Shown here: in pieces, positions 52,491 through 61,201 of the stretch | Layout: each line of letters starts with the position of its first letter | Position numbering within the stretch: position 1 is the first letter of the stretch | Assembly: GCF_009834565.1 (NCBI RefSeq) | Contig: NZ_CP019428.1 | Coordinates: forward strand, 3,596,001-3,660,000 | DNA: 64,000 nt | Source of the DNA: Pseudomonas sp. R76 | GTDB lineage: Bacteria; Pseudomonadota; Gammaproteobacteria; Pseudomonadales; Pseudomonadaceae | Direction: 5' to 3' | Translations under genes and position numbers: made by a program | The notes under the pieces: generated by a model | What the model saw: only the letters and a program-made list of their open reading frames with translations | The model's database searches: none | Told to the model about the DNA's origin: nothing

Positions 52491-55067
52491 TCAACCTGCG
52501 GTGCAGGTGGATTTGGCGGTTTCGAAATAGACATTCAGGTCCGGCTCGTCCGGAAGTGAGAAATGCACAGCGCACGACTTGCCTTCACCAAGGCTGATAC
52601 TCAGTGCGTCGGTCAGTTGTTCATTGGCAATAAACACCTTGCCGTCATCCACCACGGTGGTGATGAACTTGCCCTTGCCATCGAGCACCGCAGAGCCCTT
52701 GGTGACGGGCTTGCCGTCGGCGCCGTTGATTTGCAGCAAAGCGCGGCGGGACTTGATCACCGGGAAGTCGAGTTTGTTGACCGAGCCACGGCCGGCATTG
52801 ACGGACTTGAAGCCGTTCTGGATATCGACGTTGCGCGGCAGGCTCTTGGTCTCGATATCAACTCGCGTATTTTGATAGGCGTTAAGCTGCGGGATCACGG
52901 CGTTACCCCACGGATCCGTCCACACCGGGCCGCTTGGTGTATTCAGCTTGACCCCGCCGACATCTCCGACCTTGGCCACCCCAAAGGTGTCGGATAATGG
53001 GTACGGCGACAGCGTCACACCGTCTTCGTGCACCGCCATACCACCACGCAACTGACCGCTGTAGCTGGTGCTATCGGAGCCGTTACGCGAATAACCGAGG
53101 TTGGCCTGGGCGTAACGTGGCAGAAGACTGACATTGCCCGAGAAATCCTGTTCGTTGCGCTGGATATCCCGCTCGGTATTCAAGCGGTACTTGGCAAAGT
53201 CGCCGCTGTTGTCGTCATACGTCGTGCCAAAGCGGGTATTGCCGTTACGCTTGCTGGCATACTCTCGCACGCTGCGATTGCCCCCCAAGGGAACACTGAC
53301 GGTGAGGTACATCGCAGTACCGCCGTCATCGGTGCGACGCCCGCGAAAATCATCGTCAAAGGTCTCTCTGCGGCCTAAGTCACGCTCCACGTTGAAGCTC
53401 ACCGTGGCGTACTTGAAGGGCTTGTTCCACGCCGCATTGACATAGCGTGTTTTGTGCCCATCAAAGGTGTTGCCCGCCGAGTAACCTGCGGTAACGCTGC
53501 CCAGCCACACGTTATTCCAGCCGACATTGAAGCCGTACTGATCCCGGTTGAGGGTTTCAAAGTAGCCTGGGGTGTTTACCCGGGTCGTATCAAACAGATC
53601 GCGAAAGCCGGAAGTCTGGCGCGTTACGTTAACGCCAGCATTGAAGTTTTTCGTCAAGAGGGTGTTGAGCGTTATGCTGGCCTGGGTGCCTTTAACCCCT
53701 TCCTCGCCAGCATTGGCCACGGTATTTCGCACGCTCATGTAGGTGGTAGGCGTCAGATTCGAATCCAGCGTCCAGGCAGCAGCCGTATAGCTATTGTTGC
53801 TGAACATCAAGCCGGTCGAGAGCGTGTTGGTTGAGTTCAGCAACCAGCCGCCCGTGCCGGTGACCACCATGGGGGATTGCTGTTCGTCATTCTCGAAGGT
53901 GCGTACCTTGCCCACCGCGACCGAATAACCCGGTGCGCTTAACGTCCCCTGTACCAATGAAGCCGCTGCGACAATAAAACTGCGTTGCTCGCCACTCGCT
54001 TCAATAACCCGTACGTCCAGGTCGGTAAAACTGTTGAGCAACTGCACATTCGGTAGCCTGAACGGCCCTGCGGCTACGAGCGAGGTGTGAATCAACGCAC
54101 CCGCTTGTCGAACCTCAACCCTCGCCGAACTCTGGGCGATACCTTCTACGGTGGCGCCACCTACGTTTTTACCTTGCAGGCCGGCATCCGGGACCATCTG
54201 TGCGCCCGTGATGGCTGCACCCGGAAACACTGAGTTGCGAATGTTGATCTGGCCAACCTGTAACGTCGATTGCAACGGAACAAAGGTCTTCTGCCCGTAG
54301 GTGTAGAGAGACTGGAAGTTACGATTGTCGTTCTGAACGGTATAGCTCTGCCGGCTGCGTACAATCCAGTCACCGGCATTGAAGCCCACCTCGGTACTGG
54401 TCGAGTAATAACGACTTGCACCGCTGGAAAACTGGTTGTTCTGCCCTAACACATCATAGTTGAACAGCCCGGCAGTGCCGCCGGAGTCATACACACCCAA
54501 CTCTTGAGTGAGCGGTCGCAGTGCATCGGTACTCACCAGCAGAGAAACCTCTTCGCGACTGGGCTTGAGCGTAACCTCCGTCAGCGGATAGGCCGCCAGA
54601 AAGTCGTAGCAAGCGTCATCCGGCAATTCGGCGTCAGGGTTCACCAGGTAATTTTTGTCCGGAATAACCAAGTTGGCTTGATCCAGGAAATGCCGGGTGA
54701 AACACAACTGACCTTCTTCGTCAAAACGCGCCTGGACATTACCCCGTGGGCGGCCATTAACAGAGAGCCCGACTTTGCGGTCGCCTGCGGAAAAACGCGG
54801 GGCCTTACTGAAGAATTCGCCAATGGCTGGGTCAAGCCCACGGCTCTTGAGTACACCAAGATCGAACGTCGCGTTCGACGGCGATGTTTTTAACTGTGCG
54901 TCCGCCACCGGGTTGTTCACAGTGGTTGAAGCTTTGGCATCGTGCACACCCAACCCAATCAGGGTTGCAATCATGGCCGTCAGTGATTTGAGGTTTGACG
55001 GTATGCCGATACTGGAACTGCGCGCAGCCGTTCGCACGGTGTACGCCACTGTGAAGGAGCTAGTCAT
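52491..55067 (-). CDS. Fimbrial outer-membrane usher
   Basis: Usher of the chaperone-usher pathway, 858 residues, close to the usual 800-860. A signal region (MIATLIGLGVHDAKAS) precedes the N-terminal domain. The 24-strand barrel includes FRLPNVQLLNSFTDLDVRV and VGWNNVWLGSVTAGYSAGNT, with the plug between them; the C-terminal domains contain GSAVLDGKGKFITTVVDDGKVFI and end with a cysteine (STCTAG). It lies between the chaperone and the minor subunit genes. The frame is intact. Confidence 0.92.
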   Translation of the reverse strand: MTSSFTVAYTVRTAARSSSIGIPSNLKSLTAMIATLIGLGVHDAKASTTVNNPVADAQLKTSPSNATFDLGVLKSRGLDPAIGEFFSKAPRFSAGDRKVGLSVNGRPRGNVQARFDEEGQLCFTRHFLDQANLVIPDKNYLVNPDAELPDDACYDFLAAYPLTEVTLKPSREEVSLLVSTDALRPLTQELGVYDSGGTAGLFNYDVLGQNNQFSSGASRYYSTSTEVGFNAGDWIVRSRQSYTVQNDNRNFQSLYTYGQKTFVPLQSTLQVGQINIRNSVFPGAAITGAQMVPDAGLQGKNVGGATVEGIAQSSARVEVRQAGALIHTSLVAAGPFRLPNVQLLNSFTDLDVRVIEASGEQRSFIVAAASLVQGTLSAPGYSVAVGKVRTFENDEQQSPMVVTGTGGWLLNSTNTLSTGLMFSNNSYTAAAWTLDSNLTPTTYMSVRNTVANAGEEGVKGTQASITLNTLLTKNFNAGVNVTRQTSGFRDLFDTTRVNTPGYFETLNRDQYGFNVGWNNVWLGSVTAGYSAGNTFDGHKTRYVNAAWNKPFKYATVSFNVERDLGRRETFDDDFRGRRTDDGGTAMYLTVSVPLGGNRSVREYASKRNGNTRFGTTYDDNSGDFAKYRLNTERDIQRNEQDFSGNVSLLPRYAQANLGYSRNGSDSTSYSGQLRGGMAVHEDGVTLSPYPLSDTFGVAKVGDVGGVKLNTPSGPVWTDPWGNAVIPQLNAYQNTRVDIETKSLPRNVDIQNGFKSVNAGRGSVNKLDFPVIKSRRALLQINGADGKPVTKGSAVLDGKGKFITTVVDDGKVFIANEQLTDALSISLGEGKSCAVHFSLPDEPDLNVYFETAKSTCTAG

Positions 55068-55097
55068 GGATGTACTGCCTGGTAGGTCCGAACGAAA

Positions 55098-55838
55098 TTA
55101 CTGCTGGATCAATTCCGCATCGAACGGTTTGGCCGCAAAGCCATAGGTTGTTGCCGGGAAAATTTGCACTTTGGCATCAGCTGACAAGCGAGTACCGGCG
55201 GGAAGATCAAAACGGTCAGTCATGCCCGGCAAGATATAAGTACGCGGTAGGGTAAATGGGATGTTTGCAGGCATAATATTGATTTGTTGATTAAGCCGGA
55301 CGACATAACGGCTGTCATTTTTCACTGTCAGCTTTCCACCAACGACTGACCACTTTAACAACACCCAGGGATCAGCTTTTATTGGCAAGTCGGCAGGCGT
55401 TATTAATACAGCGAGATTCTGACGCACCGATACACCAATAATGGCTGGAGCATCAGGGTCTTTCTGTGGAATACCTTCAAAATTAACCCGTTTCAAACGC
55501 TGCGTAGTAATCGGTGTTTCCGATTGCAGGATAAAACGAACCAACTGCTTCTCGCCTGGTTCAACCCGAGCCACAGGAGGGGTTGCGACTAAAATGTTTT
55601 CTTGATCTTCTGGCAAACTTTCTAGCGTCGTATATAAAAGCGCTACTTTACTGTCGGTATTGGTCACCGTCATCGTGCCCTCACCATCAGCCACGCTGAC
55701 AAACACTACAGTAGACTCAGGGATCATACCGGCCGCCTGAACAGCACCTGAAAACACTGACAGCACTGCAACTGAAATAAGTAAACGAATCCGATCAAAC
55801 GGAAATCCAGTTAATTTAAAGGCTGGAGTTAAACTCAT
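55098..55838 (-). CDS. Periplasmic fimbrial chaperone
   Basis: PapD-like chaperone of 246 residues, two immunoglobulin-like domains after a signal peptide (LLISVAVLSVFSGAVQAAG). The subunit-capping G1 strand region is VEPGEKQLVRFILQ, with the conserved Arg/Lys anchor nearby, and the domain linker follows VNFEGIPQKDPD. The gene separates the major subunit from the usher and starts after a 13-bp hairpin. No FGL-type long insertion is apparent. Confidence 0.9.
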   Translation of the reverse strand: MSLTPAFKLTGFPFDRIRLLISVAVLSVFSGAVQAAGMIPESTVVFVSVADGEGTMTVTNTDSKVALLYTTLESLPEDQENILVATPPVARVEPGEKQLVRFILQSETPITTQRLKRVNFEGIPQKDPDAPAIIGVSVRQNLAVLITPADLPIKADPWVLLKWSVVGGKLTVKNDSRYVVRLNQQINIMPANIPFTLPRTYILPGMTDRFDLPAGTRLSADAKVQIFPATTYGFAAKPFDAELIQQ

Positions 55839-55866
55839 AGCAACATCCCAAATACACAGGCATATT

Positions 55867-55900
55867 GACGCCCTCTCGCCAATCGCAGCGAGAGGGCGTC
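55867..55900. terminator. Perfect 13-bp hairpin between major subunit and chaperone genes
   Basis: GACGCCCTCTCGC (55867-55879) pairs exactly with GCGAGAGGGCGTC (55888-55900) across an 8-base loop. There is no T tract on the minus strand, so it more likely stabilises or processes the subunit mRNA, or attenuates partially, than stops all transcription. Confidence 0.65.
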
Positions 55901-55952
55901 AATTCATGACCACTTTAAATGACTGATCATGAAAGCTGATCAATTAGTACGA

Positions 55953-56597
55953 TTAGAGATAACGCACAGTCATCGTCGAAAGACCATCCAGTGTGACAGA
56001 GGTGGTCATGTCCAGTGTATTGGTAGGCGCGATGGAAGTTAATACCTGGATAGTACCGCCGAAATCAGTATAGGTGCCTGGCACTACTGTGCCGGTGGGA
56101 GCGTAAGACTGCATACGCACGCCGTTATTTAGTTGAACCGAGCTAGCATCAGCTTGGCTCCATGCGCCGGTGGTGCCGTCACGAAATACCAGGTTAACTG
56201 TTGTTCCGTCACCAGTAGCAGCAGCGGTCAATTGACGCAATGTATAGCCCCCGATTTTATTCACACCTTGCAGACCAAGACCGAAGTTGGAGTTATTCAC
56301 AACTGAAGCAGTACCGGACCGGCCGTCAGTCCAAGAGGTACCCACGGAGATTGGGGCATCGCAATGGATGGTGTAGCTAATAGTCCGAGTGGCGAGAAGT
56401 GTCGCTACAGTAGCGCTAAGGGAAGAACTAGGAATCAAGCCATAGTCAACCTCGCCACCACCGGCAAAGGTCGGAGTGCAAGCAACAGGAGCAATCGTAC
56501 CAATAACGGTCAAATCAGCAGTATCCACTGCAAACGCACTGCTCGCGCTCATCAACAACAGCGAACCCAGCAAGGCTTTTCTAGGAAAGTTCATCAT
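55953..56597 (-). CDS. Major fimbrial subunit (DUF1120 family)
   Basis: Secreted pilin of 214 residues with a signal peptide (LLGSLLLMSASSAFAVDTA). A disulphide pair (PVACTPTF and YTIHCDAPI) and a C-terminal beta-strand ending in TMTVRYL, the donor/recognition end of CU pilins, are present. The sequence is Thr/Ser/Gly-rich and fits the DUF1120 pilins of Pseudomonas Cup-like clusters. First gene of the fimbrial operon; a 17-bp putative Roc box lies 140 bp upstream. It is AT-richer than its neighbours. Confidence 0.88.
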   Translation of the reverse strand: MMNFPRKALLGSLLLMSASSAFAVDTADLTVIGTIAPVACTPTFAGGGEVDYGLIPSSSLSATVATLLATRTISYTIHCDAPISVGTSWTDGRSGTASVVNNSNFGLGLQGVNKIGGYTLRQLTAAATGDGTTVNLVFRDGTTGAWSQADASSVQLNNGVRMQSYAPTGTVVPGTYTDFGGTIQVLTSIAPTNTLDMTTSVTLDGLSTMTVRYL

Positions 56598-56736
56598 CAG
56601 TTACCTGCAATTAATATAAGTCCAAAGAAAGGTTGTTGATGCCAAGTCCAGTGGACTCGTTGTATTGCATCCCTTCACCTGAAACAAATAGTAACTGCCG
56701 ATTCAAAGGTTAACGACATGAACCCGCCCAAGGATT

Positions 56737-56753
56737 TGTAGGGAATTTCCCAC
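56737..56753 (-). promoter_or_regulatory. Putative Roc box upstream of the fimbrial operon
   Basis: TGTAGGGAATTTCCCAC, identical to 48874-48890. It lies 140 bp upstream of the major subunit start in the 230-bp gap between the sensor kinase and the pilin genes, where the fimbrial promoter must be. Confidence 0.62.
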
Positions 56754-56827
56754 GTGTTTTTTATTGGTTTCCAGGAAATCTTACGTAAACCGACTACTCA
56801 ATAACGCCGGGATTTACCTCCCATTGA

Positions 56828-59800
56828 TCAACTTAAATTGCGATACGTCCTCAGGCTCGTTGCAAGGCCCTTCATTTCCTCACTCAAACCCGCAACAGCC
56901 GACTCAAGCGCCTCCTCGTCCAGATTGGCTGCACACACCGCCTCAAGCTGCTCGCACGCGGCGATCAGCCCGTGCGCCTTGATGATCCGCGCTCCGCCTT
57001 TAACCTTATGGGCAAGGTCGCAAAGCCCCTGGACATCTTCTTCAAAGAAAATCACCGGCAATCTAGCGAGCTCCTGATCGTTGCTCTGGGTCAAGTCACC
57101 CAGCAACTCATCGAGTGCCACGGCATCACCCGCCACCAGCTGTCCAAGCTGACTGAAGTCGATAGCGGCATGTTCTGCCGGGGCCGCGTCCGACATTGCG
57201 ACCGTAATTGCGGCCGACGGCACCAGGGCCAGGCAGCTCTCCAAGGTTTTCAGGTTGGTGGGTTTGAACAGGCAATCGTCCATGCCTGCGTTCAGGCAAT
57301 TGGACTTCTCATCAGGCTGGGCGTTGGCCGTGAAGCCAATGATCAGGCAATGCTGCCCGTCACGTGCCCGCTCCTCGGTGCGTATTGCCCGCGTCAGGGC
57401 ATAGCCATTCATGATCGGCATGTTGCAGTCCGTGATGACCACATCAAAAGCTTGCGTTCTCCAGGCCCGCAGGCCATGGGCACCGTCTTCGGCTTCAATG
57501 ACTCTGTGGCCCAGGTAGCTCAACTGCTTGGAGAGCAGCAGGCGATTGGGTGGGTAATCATCTACCACCAAAATGCTCAATACCCGCTGTTCAGTTGGGG
57601 CGTCAGTCACCGGCAGCAATACCTCCACCAGCGGTTCCAGTCTCGGCAAATCAACTAACATCTCGATTTGCGTACCTTTGCCCAACACGCTGCTCAGACG
57701 CAATGTGCCGCCCATCATTTCACACAAGGTCCGGCTGATCGCCAAGCCCAGGCCGGAGCCAGTGCGTGAGGATTGGGTGTTGTTGCTGGCCTGGGTAAAC
57801 GGGCTGAACAGTTGACGCTGATCCTCGATGGAAATACCAATACCTGAGTCTTCGACCTGCAAGCGAATAGACACATGCGCTTCGATTGTCGAAGGCAAAA
57901 CATCGAGCTTGAGGTGAATGCCCCCCTCGCTGGTGAACTTGATGGCATTGCCCATCAGGTTGGAAACCACCTGCTTGAACCGCAGTGGATCAATCAGCAC
58001 ATCGCAATCTGCTCGCTCATCCAGATCAAGCGCCAGGTGCAAGTTTTTCTGCCGAGCCAGCCCCTCGAAAATCCGGATCTGGGACTCAACCAGTTCCCGT
58101 AAGTTAGCCCGCTCCGGGTTCAGCGAGAGCTTGCCTGACTCAATCCGCACGATGTCCAGAATGTCGCCAATCAGGTCTTGCAGACCAAGCGCTGCACCCG
58201 AAGCCACCTCGATCGCAAAACGGTCAAGTACGCCCTGATCCGCCTTTTTCAGCGCCAGCTCGAGCATGCCAATCACTGCATTCATTGGCGTGCGAATCTC
58301 ATGACTCATGGTTGCCAGAAACGTCGTTTTCGCCCGGTTGGCATCATCAGCACTATCTTTCGCCTCGTCGGCCAAGGCCCGAGCCTCCTCGACCAAAGCA
58401 AGTAAACGCTGACGCTCGCTGATATCCATCCAACCCGCAATCAGGCCTATCACCACGCCCGCCACATTCCGATAGGGCAACATCCAGTGATAAATGTTAA
58501 TGACCTTCCCGTCGGGCAAAGTCAGCGTGCGGTCTTCAAGGCGCGCATTGCCCTCAGACATGACCTGCAGGTATTCAGCATGGTAAGCCGACGCTTCATG
58601 AGGGTTAGCAAACGTGCTGTCGGTAATACGCTTACCCAGTGTGTCTTGACGCTCAAGGCCAAACGCTTCGAGGTACACGGTATTGCAGATCAGCATGCGG
58701 CCTTCGCGATCGCGCACGTAGATCGGATGGGGCGTGCCATCGATCAGTACCCGCATGAATTCCAACTGGTTGTTTAGGGCCGCTTCCGCCACCTCGCGCC
58801 GTCGAATCAACGTGCGCAAATAGACGATCCAGGCCGACGCGAACAGTAACAGCACAATGGCTGCGCAAAACCCTTGAATGATCGTCGTACGGTTACGCCG
58901 CCAAAAACTGTCATCAATCACCGTTTCGCCGTGCCAACGGTTGGACAGCTCGCCCATTTCTTCAGGCGAAATGCTCAACAGCGCCTTTTCCAGGATCGAG
59001 TACAACTCCACCGAACCGTGCCGGGTGGCCAACGAAACCCGGGCAGGTACTTCGCCAAGGGTGCTGGACACCTGGAGGCGGCCTCGGTACAGCCGGGAAA
59101 TCATGTAACGCGCGGTCAACAACGAGTTGACAGCACCGTCCACCTTGCCCGCAGCCAACAGCTCCATCGCTTCTGCTGCATTGTCAGCATCCACAATCTG
59201 TACCAACGGGTAGTTGTTCGCCAGGTATCGGCGCAGCACGTTACCTTTGACCAGTTCCAGTTTCTTCCCGGCCATCTCATCAAGGATCGTGGGGCTGCCC
59301 TTCCTTATGCGACTGACCAATACATAGGGGGCCGTGAGGTACGGCCGGGTGAAACGCATGGTCTGTTCACGGTCGGCGCTGGGGGTGATGGCGGCAAGCA
59401 CATCAGCGCTGCCGTCGCCGAGCTGCTGGATGATCCCGGACAAGGTGCTGCCCCGCGCAATATCGAACTGCAGCCCGGTGCGCAGGCTGATCTTGGCCAG
59501 CACGTCGGCGCTGATCCCGCGAAAATCACCCTCTTCGTCAAAGAACGACATCGGCAGAAAGTCTTCCACCACCGCGACGTGCACCCGCGGGTGTTCATCG
59601 ATCCAGCGTTGTTCATTGGCAGTGAATTGCAACAGGTGCTGGCCGGGAATGCTGATTTCCAGGGCGCCCCAGCGGCGAAGAATGGTCAGGCGCTCGTTCA
59701 GCGGGATCGCCGCCAGGGCCGTATTGACCAAGCGCTGCAACGGGCTATGGTCACGCAGCATGGCAAACGCAAAACGACTGCCTTGCATGGCAGAGAACCC

Positions 59801-60487
59801 GGCCAGTTGCAGGTTGTTCAAGTAATTGCGGCTGATCAGGTAGTTGGCGCTGATGGCATCACCGAGGTAGACATCAGCGTTGCCGAACGCCACCGCACCC
59901 ATCGCACTCAGGGTTGAGGAAAAAAGCTGGATTTGTGCGTCAGGATAGAAGGTGCGTACCTGCTCCGGCGGCAGGTAGTGGTAGAGCATGGCGACTTTTT
60001 TGCCGGCCAGGTTCAGGGCCGGTTGCGCGAGATCATTGCTGGCGGTGACCAGGGTCGGTTGGTCATCGGCGTATGTCATCGACATCAGTAAGGCGGGGTC
60101 GATTTCTTCAAAGCAGTTGGCGGTGCCCAGCAGGTCGATTTGACCGTGTTTAAGCGCCTGCACCACCTCGCTTCGGGAGTCGAAACGCAGCACTTGTATC
60201 GGCACCCGCAAGAGCTGCGACAGCAGCTGGGCGTAATCGGCCGTCATGCCTTCGTAGTCGCGGCCATTGCTGGTGATGTCGAAAGGCGGATAGTCCGGCG
60301 CCGAGATACCCAGGCGTAGCACGCCTTTTTGCTGCAACCACCGCCAATCCGCGTCAGCCAGAGAGACGTTGTAATGCTCGACGTTCGACCTGCCGAGCAG
60401 TTGCAGAGGCTCTGCGGGCGCAGCGGCAACCGGCGCGAGCCATACACACAAAAGGAGTAGTAAGGCCCTCGGGCAAGAGCGCATCAA
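56828..60487 (-). CDS. RocS1/EvgS-type hybrid sensor histidine kinase
   Basis: Unorthodox sensor kinase of 1219 residues. Domains: signal peptide (1-23); two periplasmic SBP_bac_3 (Venus flytrap) domains (about 50-275 and 295-520); one membrane helix (about 536-557, GFCAAIVLLLFASAWIVYL); PAS (about 575-690); HisKA with His729 in FLATMSHEIRTPMNAVIGML; HATPase with NLMGNAIKFTSEGG and GSGLGLAISRTL; receiver with Asp in VVITDCNMPIMNGY; Hpt with His in LAHKVKGGARII. All phosphorelay residues are intact. It overlaps the response regulator by 4 bp and stands just before the fimbrial operon, as expected for a Roc-type system controlling Cup fimbriae. Confidence 0.92.
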   Translation of the reverse strand: MMRSCPRALLLLLCVWLAPVAAAPAEPLQLLGRSNVEHYNVSLADADWRWLQQKGVLRLGISAPDYPPFDITSNGRDYEGMTADYAQLLSQLLRVPIQVLRFDSRSEVVQALKHGQIDLLGTANCFEEIDPALLMSMTYADDQPTLVTASNDLAQPALNLAGKKVAMLYHYLPPEQVRTFYPDAQIQLFSSTLSAMGAVAFGNADVYLGDAISANYLISRNYLNNLQLAGFSAMQGSRFAFAMLRDHSPLQRLVNTALAAIPLNERLTILRRWGALEISIPGQHLLQFTANEQRWIDEHPRVHVAVVEDFLPMSFFDEEGDFRGISADVLAKISLRTGLQFDIARGSTLSGIIQQLGDGSADVLAAITPSADREQTMRFTRPYLTAPYVLVSRIRKGSPTILDEMAGKKLELVKGNVLRRYLANNYPLVQIVDADNAAEAMELLAAGKVDGAVNSLLTARYMISRLYRGRLQVSSTLGEVPARVSLATRHGSVELYSILEKALLSISPEEMGELSNRWHGETVIDDSFWRRNRTTIIQGFCAAIVLLLFASAWIVYLRTLIRRREVAEAALNNQLEFMRVLIDGTPHPIYVRDREGRMLICNTVYLEAFGLERQDTLGKRITDSTFANPHEASAYHAEYLQVMSEGNARLEDRTLTLPDGKVINIYHWMLPYRNVAGVVIGLIAGWMDISERQRLLALVEEARALADEAKDSADDANRAKTTFLATMSHEIRTPMNAVIGMLELALKKADQGVLDRFAIEVASGAALGLQDLIGDILDIVRIESGKLSLNPERANLRELVESQIRIFEGLARQKNLHLALDLDERADCDVLIDPLRFKQVVSNLMGNAIKFTSEGGIHLKLDVLPSTIEAHVSIRLQVEDSGIGISIEDQRQLFSPFTQASNNTQSSRTGSGLGLAISRTLCEMMGGTLRLSSVLGKGTQIEMLVDLPRLEPLVEVLLPVTDAPTEQRVLSILVVDDYPPNRLLLSKQLSYLGHRVIEAEDGAHGLRAWRTQAFDVVITDCNMPIMNGYALTRAIRTEERARDGQHCLIIGFTANAQPDEKSNCLNAGMDDCLFKPTNLKTLESCLALVPSAAITVAMSDAAPAEHAAIDFSQLGQLVAGDAVALDELLGDLTQSNDQELARLPVIFFEEDVQGLCDLAHKVKGGARIIKAHGLIAACEQLEAVCAANLDEEALESAVAGLSEEMKGLATSLRTYRNLS

Positions 60488-61110
60488 ATAACGTCGTTAC
60501 GCTTGGCCAACGCGGCTAAATGGATAAGCGAGGTAATGTTCAGCTTTTCGATCAGCCGGGCTTTGTAGGTGCTGATGGTTTTGTTGCTCAGCAACATGGA
60601 TTCTCCAATTTGCTTGTTGCTCAAACCCTGGGCCAACTGCTTGAAAATCGACAGTTCGCGGTCGGACAGGCTTTGAATCAGCACGGCTTCCGATGCCTGA
60701 ACATCATCCCGGCGTACGGAGTTGACGGTAAGGTCGGGGAAAAACGTATAGCCCGATTTGATGGCGTTGATGGCCTTGATCAATTCGCACAAATCATCGG
60801 CTTTCGAAACATACCCGGCAGCACCTGCCTTCATGCAGCGCAATGAATAAAAGACTGGTGAGAGCGACGTCAGCACCAGGACTTTGGTCGCCAGCTTGAG
60901 GTTGCTGATGCGATTGAGGGCGTCGAGCCCGTCGACCCCGGGCATGGAGATATCCAGCAATATCAGGTCCGGTTCGTGTTCGCGCGCCAACTGGACAGCG
61001 TCGGCACCGTTGCCAGCCTGCGCAACCACCTCGTAGTTTTCCTGCTGGAGGATCATTTTGACCGAGGAGCGAATGAATGGATGATCGTCGACAATGATGG
61101 CTTTTAACAT
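60484..61110 (-). CDS. RocA1/EvgA-type response regulator (NarL/FixJ family)
   Basis: DNA-binding response regulator of 208 residues. Receiver residues are intact: acidic pair in IIVDDHPFIRSSV, phospho-acceptor Asp53 in LILLDISMPGVDG and Lys near 103 in GYVSKADD. The LuxR-type HTH is LSDRELSIFKQLAQGLSNKQIGESM and NKTISTYKARLIEKLNI. Its stop overlaps the kinase start (ATGA). It is the natural acceptor of the adjacent RocS1-like kinase and the candidate protein for the shared 17-bp promoter motif, whose inverted heptads resemble BvgA-type sites. Confidence 0.92.
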   Translation of the reverse strand: MLKAIIVDDHPFIRSSVKMILQQENYEVVAQAGNGADAVQLAREHEPDLILLDISMPGVDGLDALNRISNLKLATKVLVLTSLSPVFYSLRCMKAGAAGYVSKADDLCELIKAINAIKSGYTFFPDLTVNSVRRDDVQASEAVLIQSLSDRELSIFKQLAQGLSNKQIGESMLLSNKTISTYKARLIEKLNITSLIHLAALAKRNDVI

Positions 61111-61201
61111 GTTTACCTCTGGGCACTATGCAAACGGTAAGGTCACAGTGCTTATACAACTCGTTTGAAGATCATAGGCCGATGCAACCTGCAGCGCCGG
61201 T

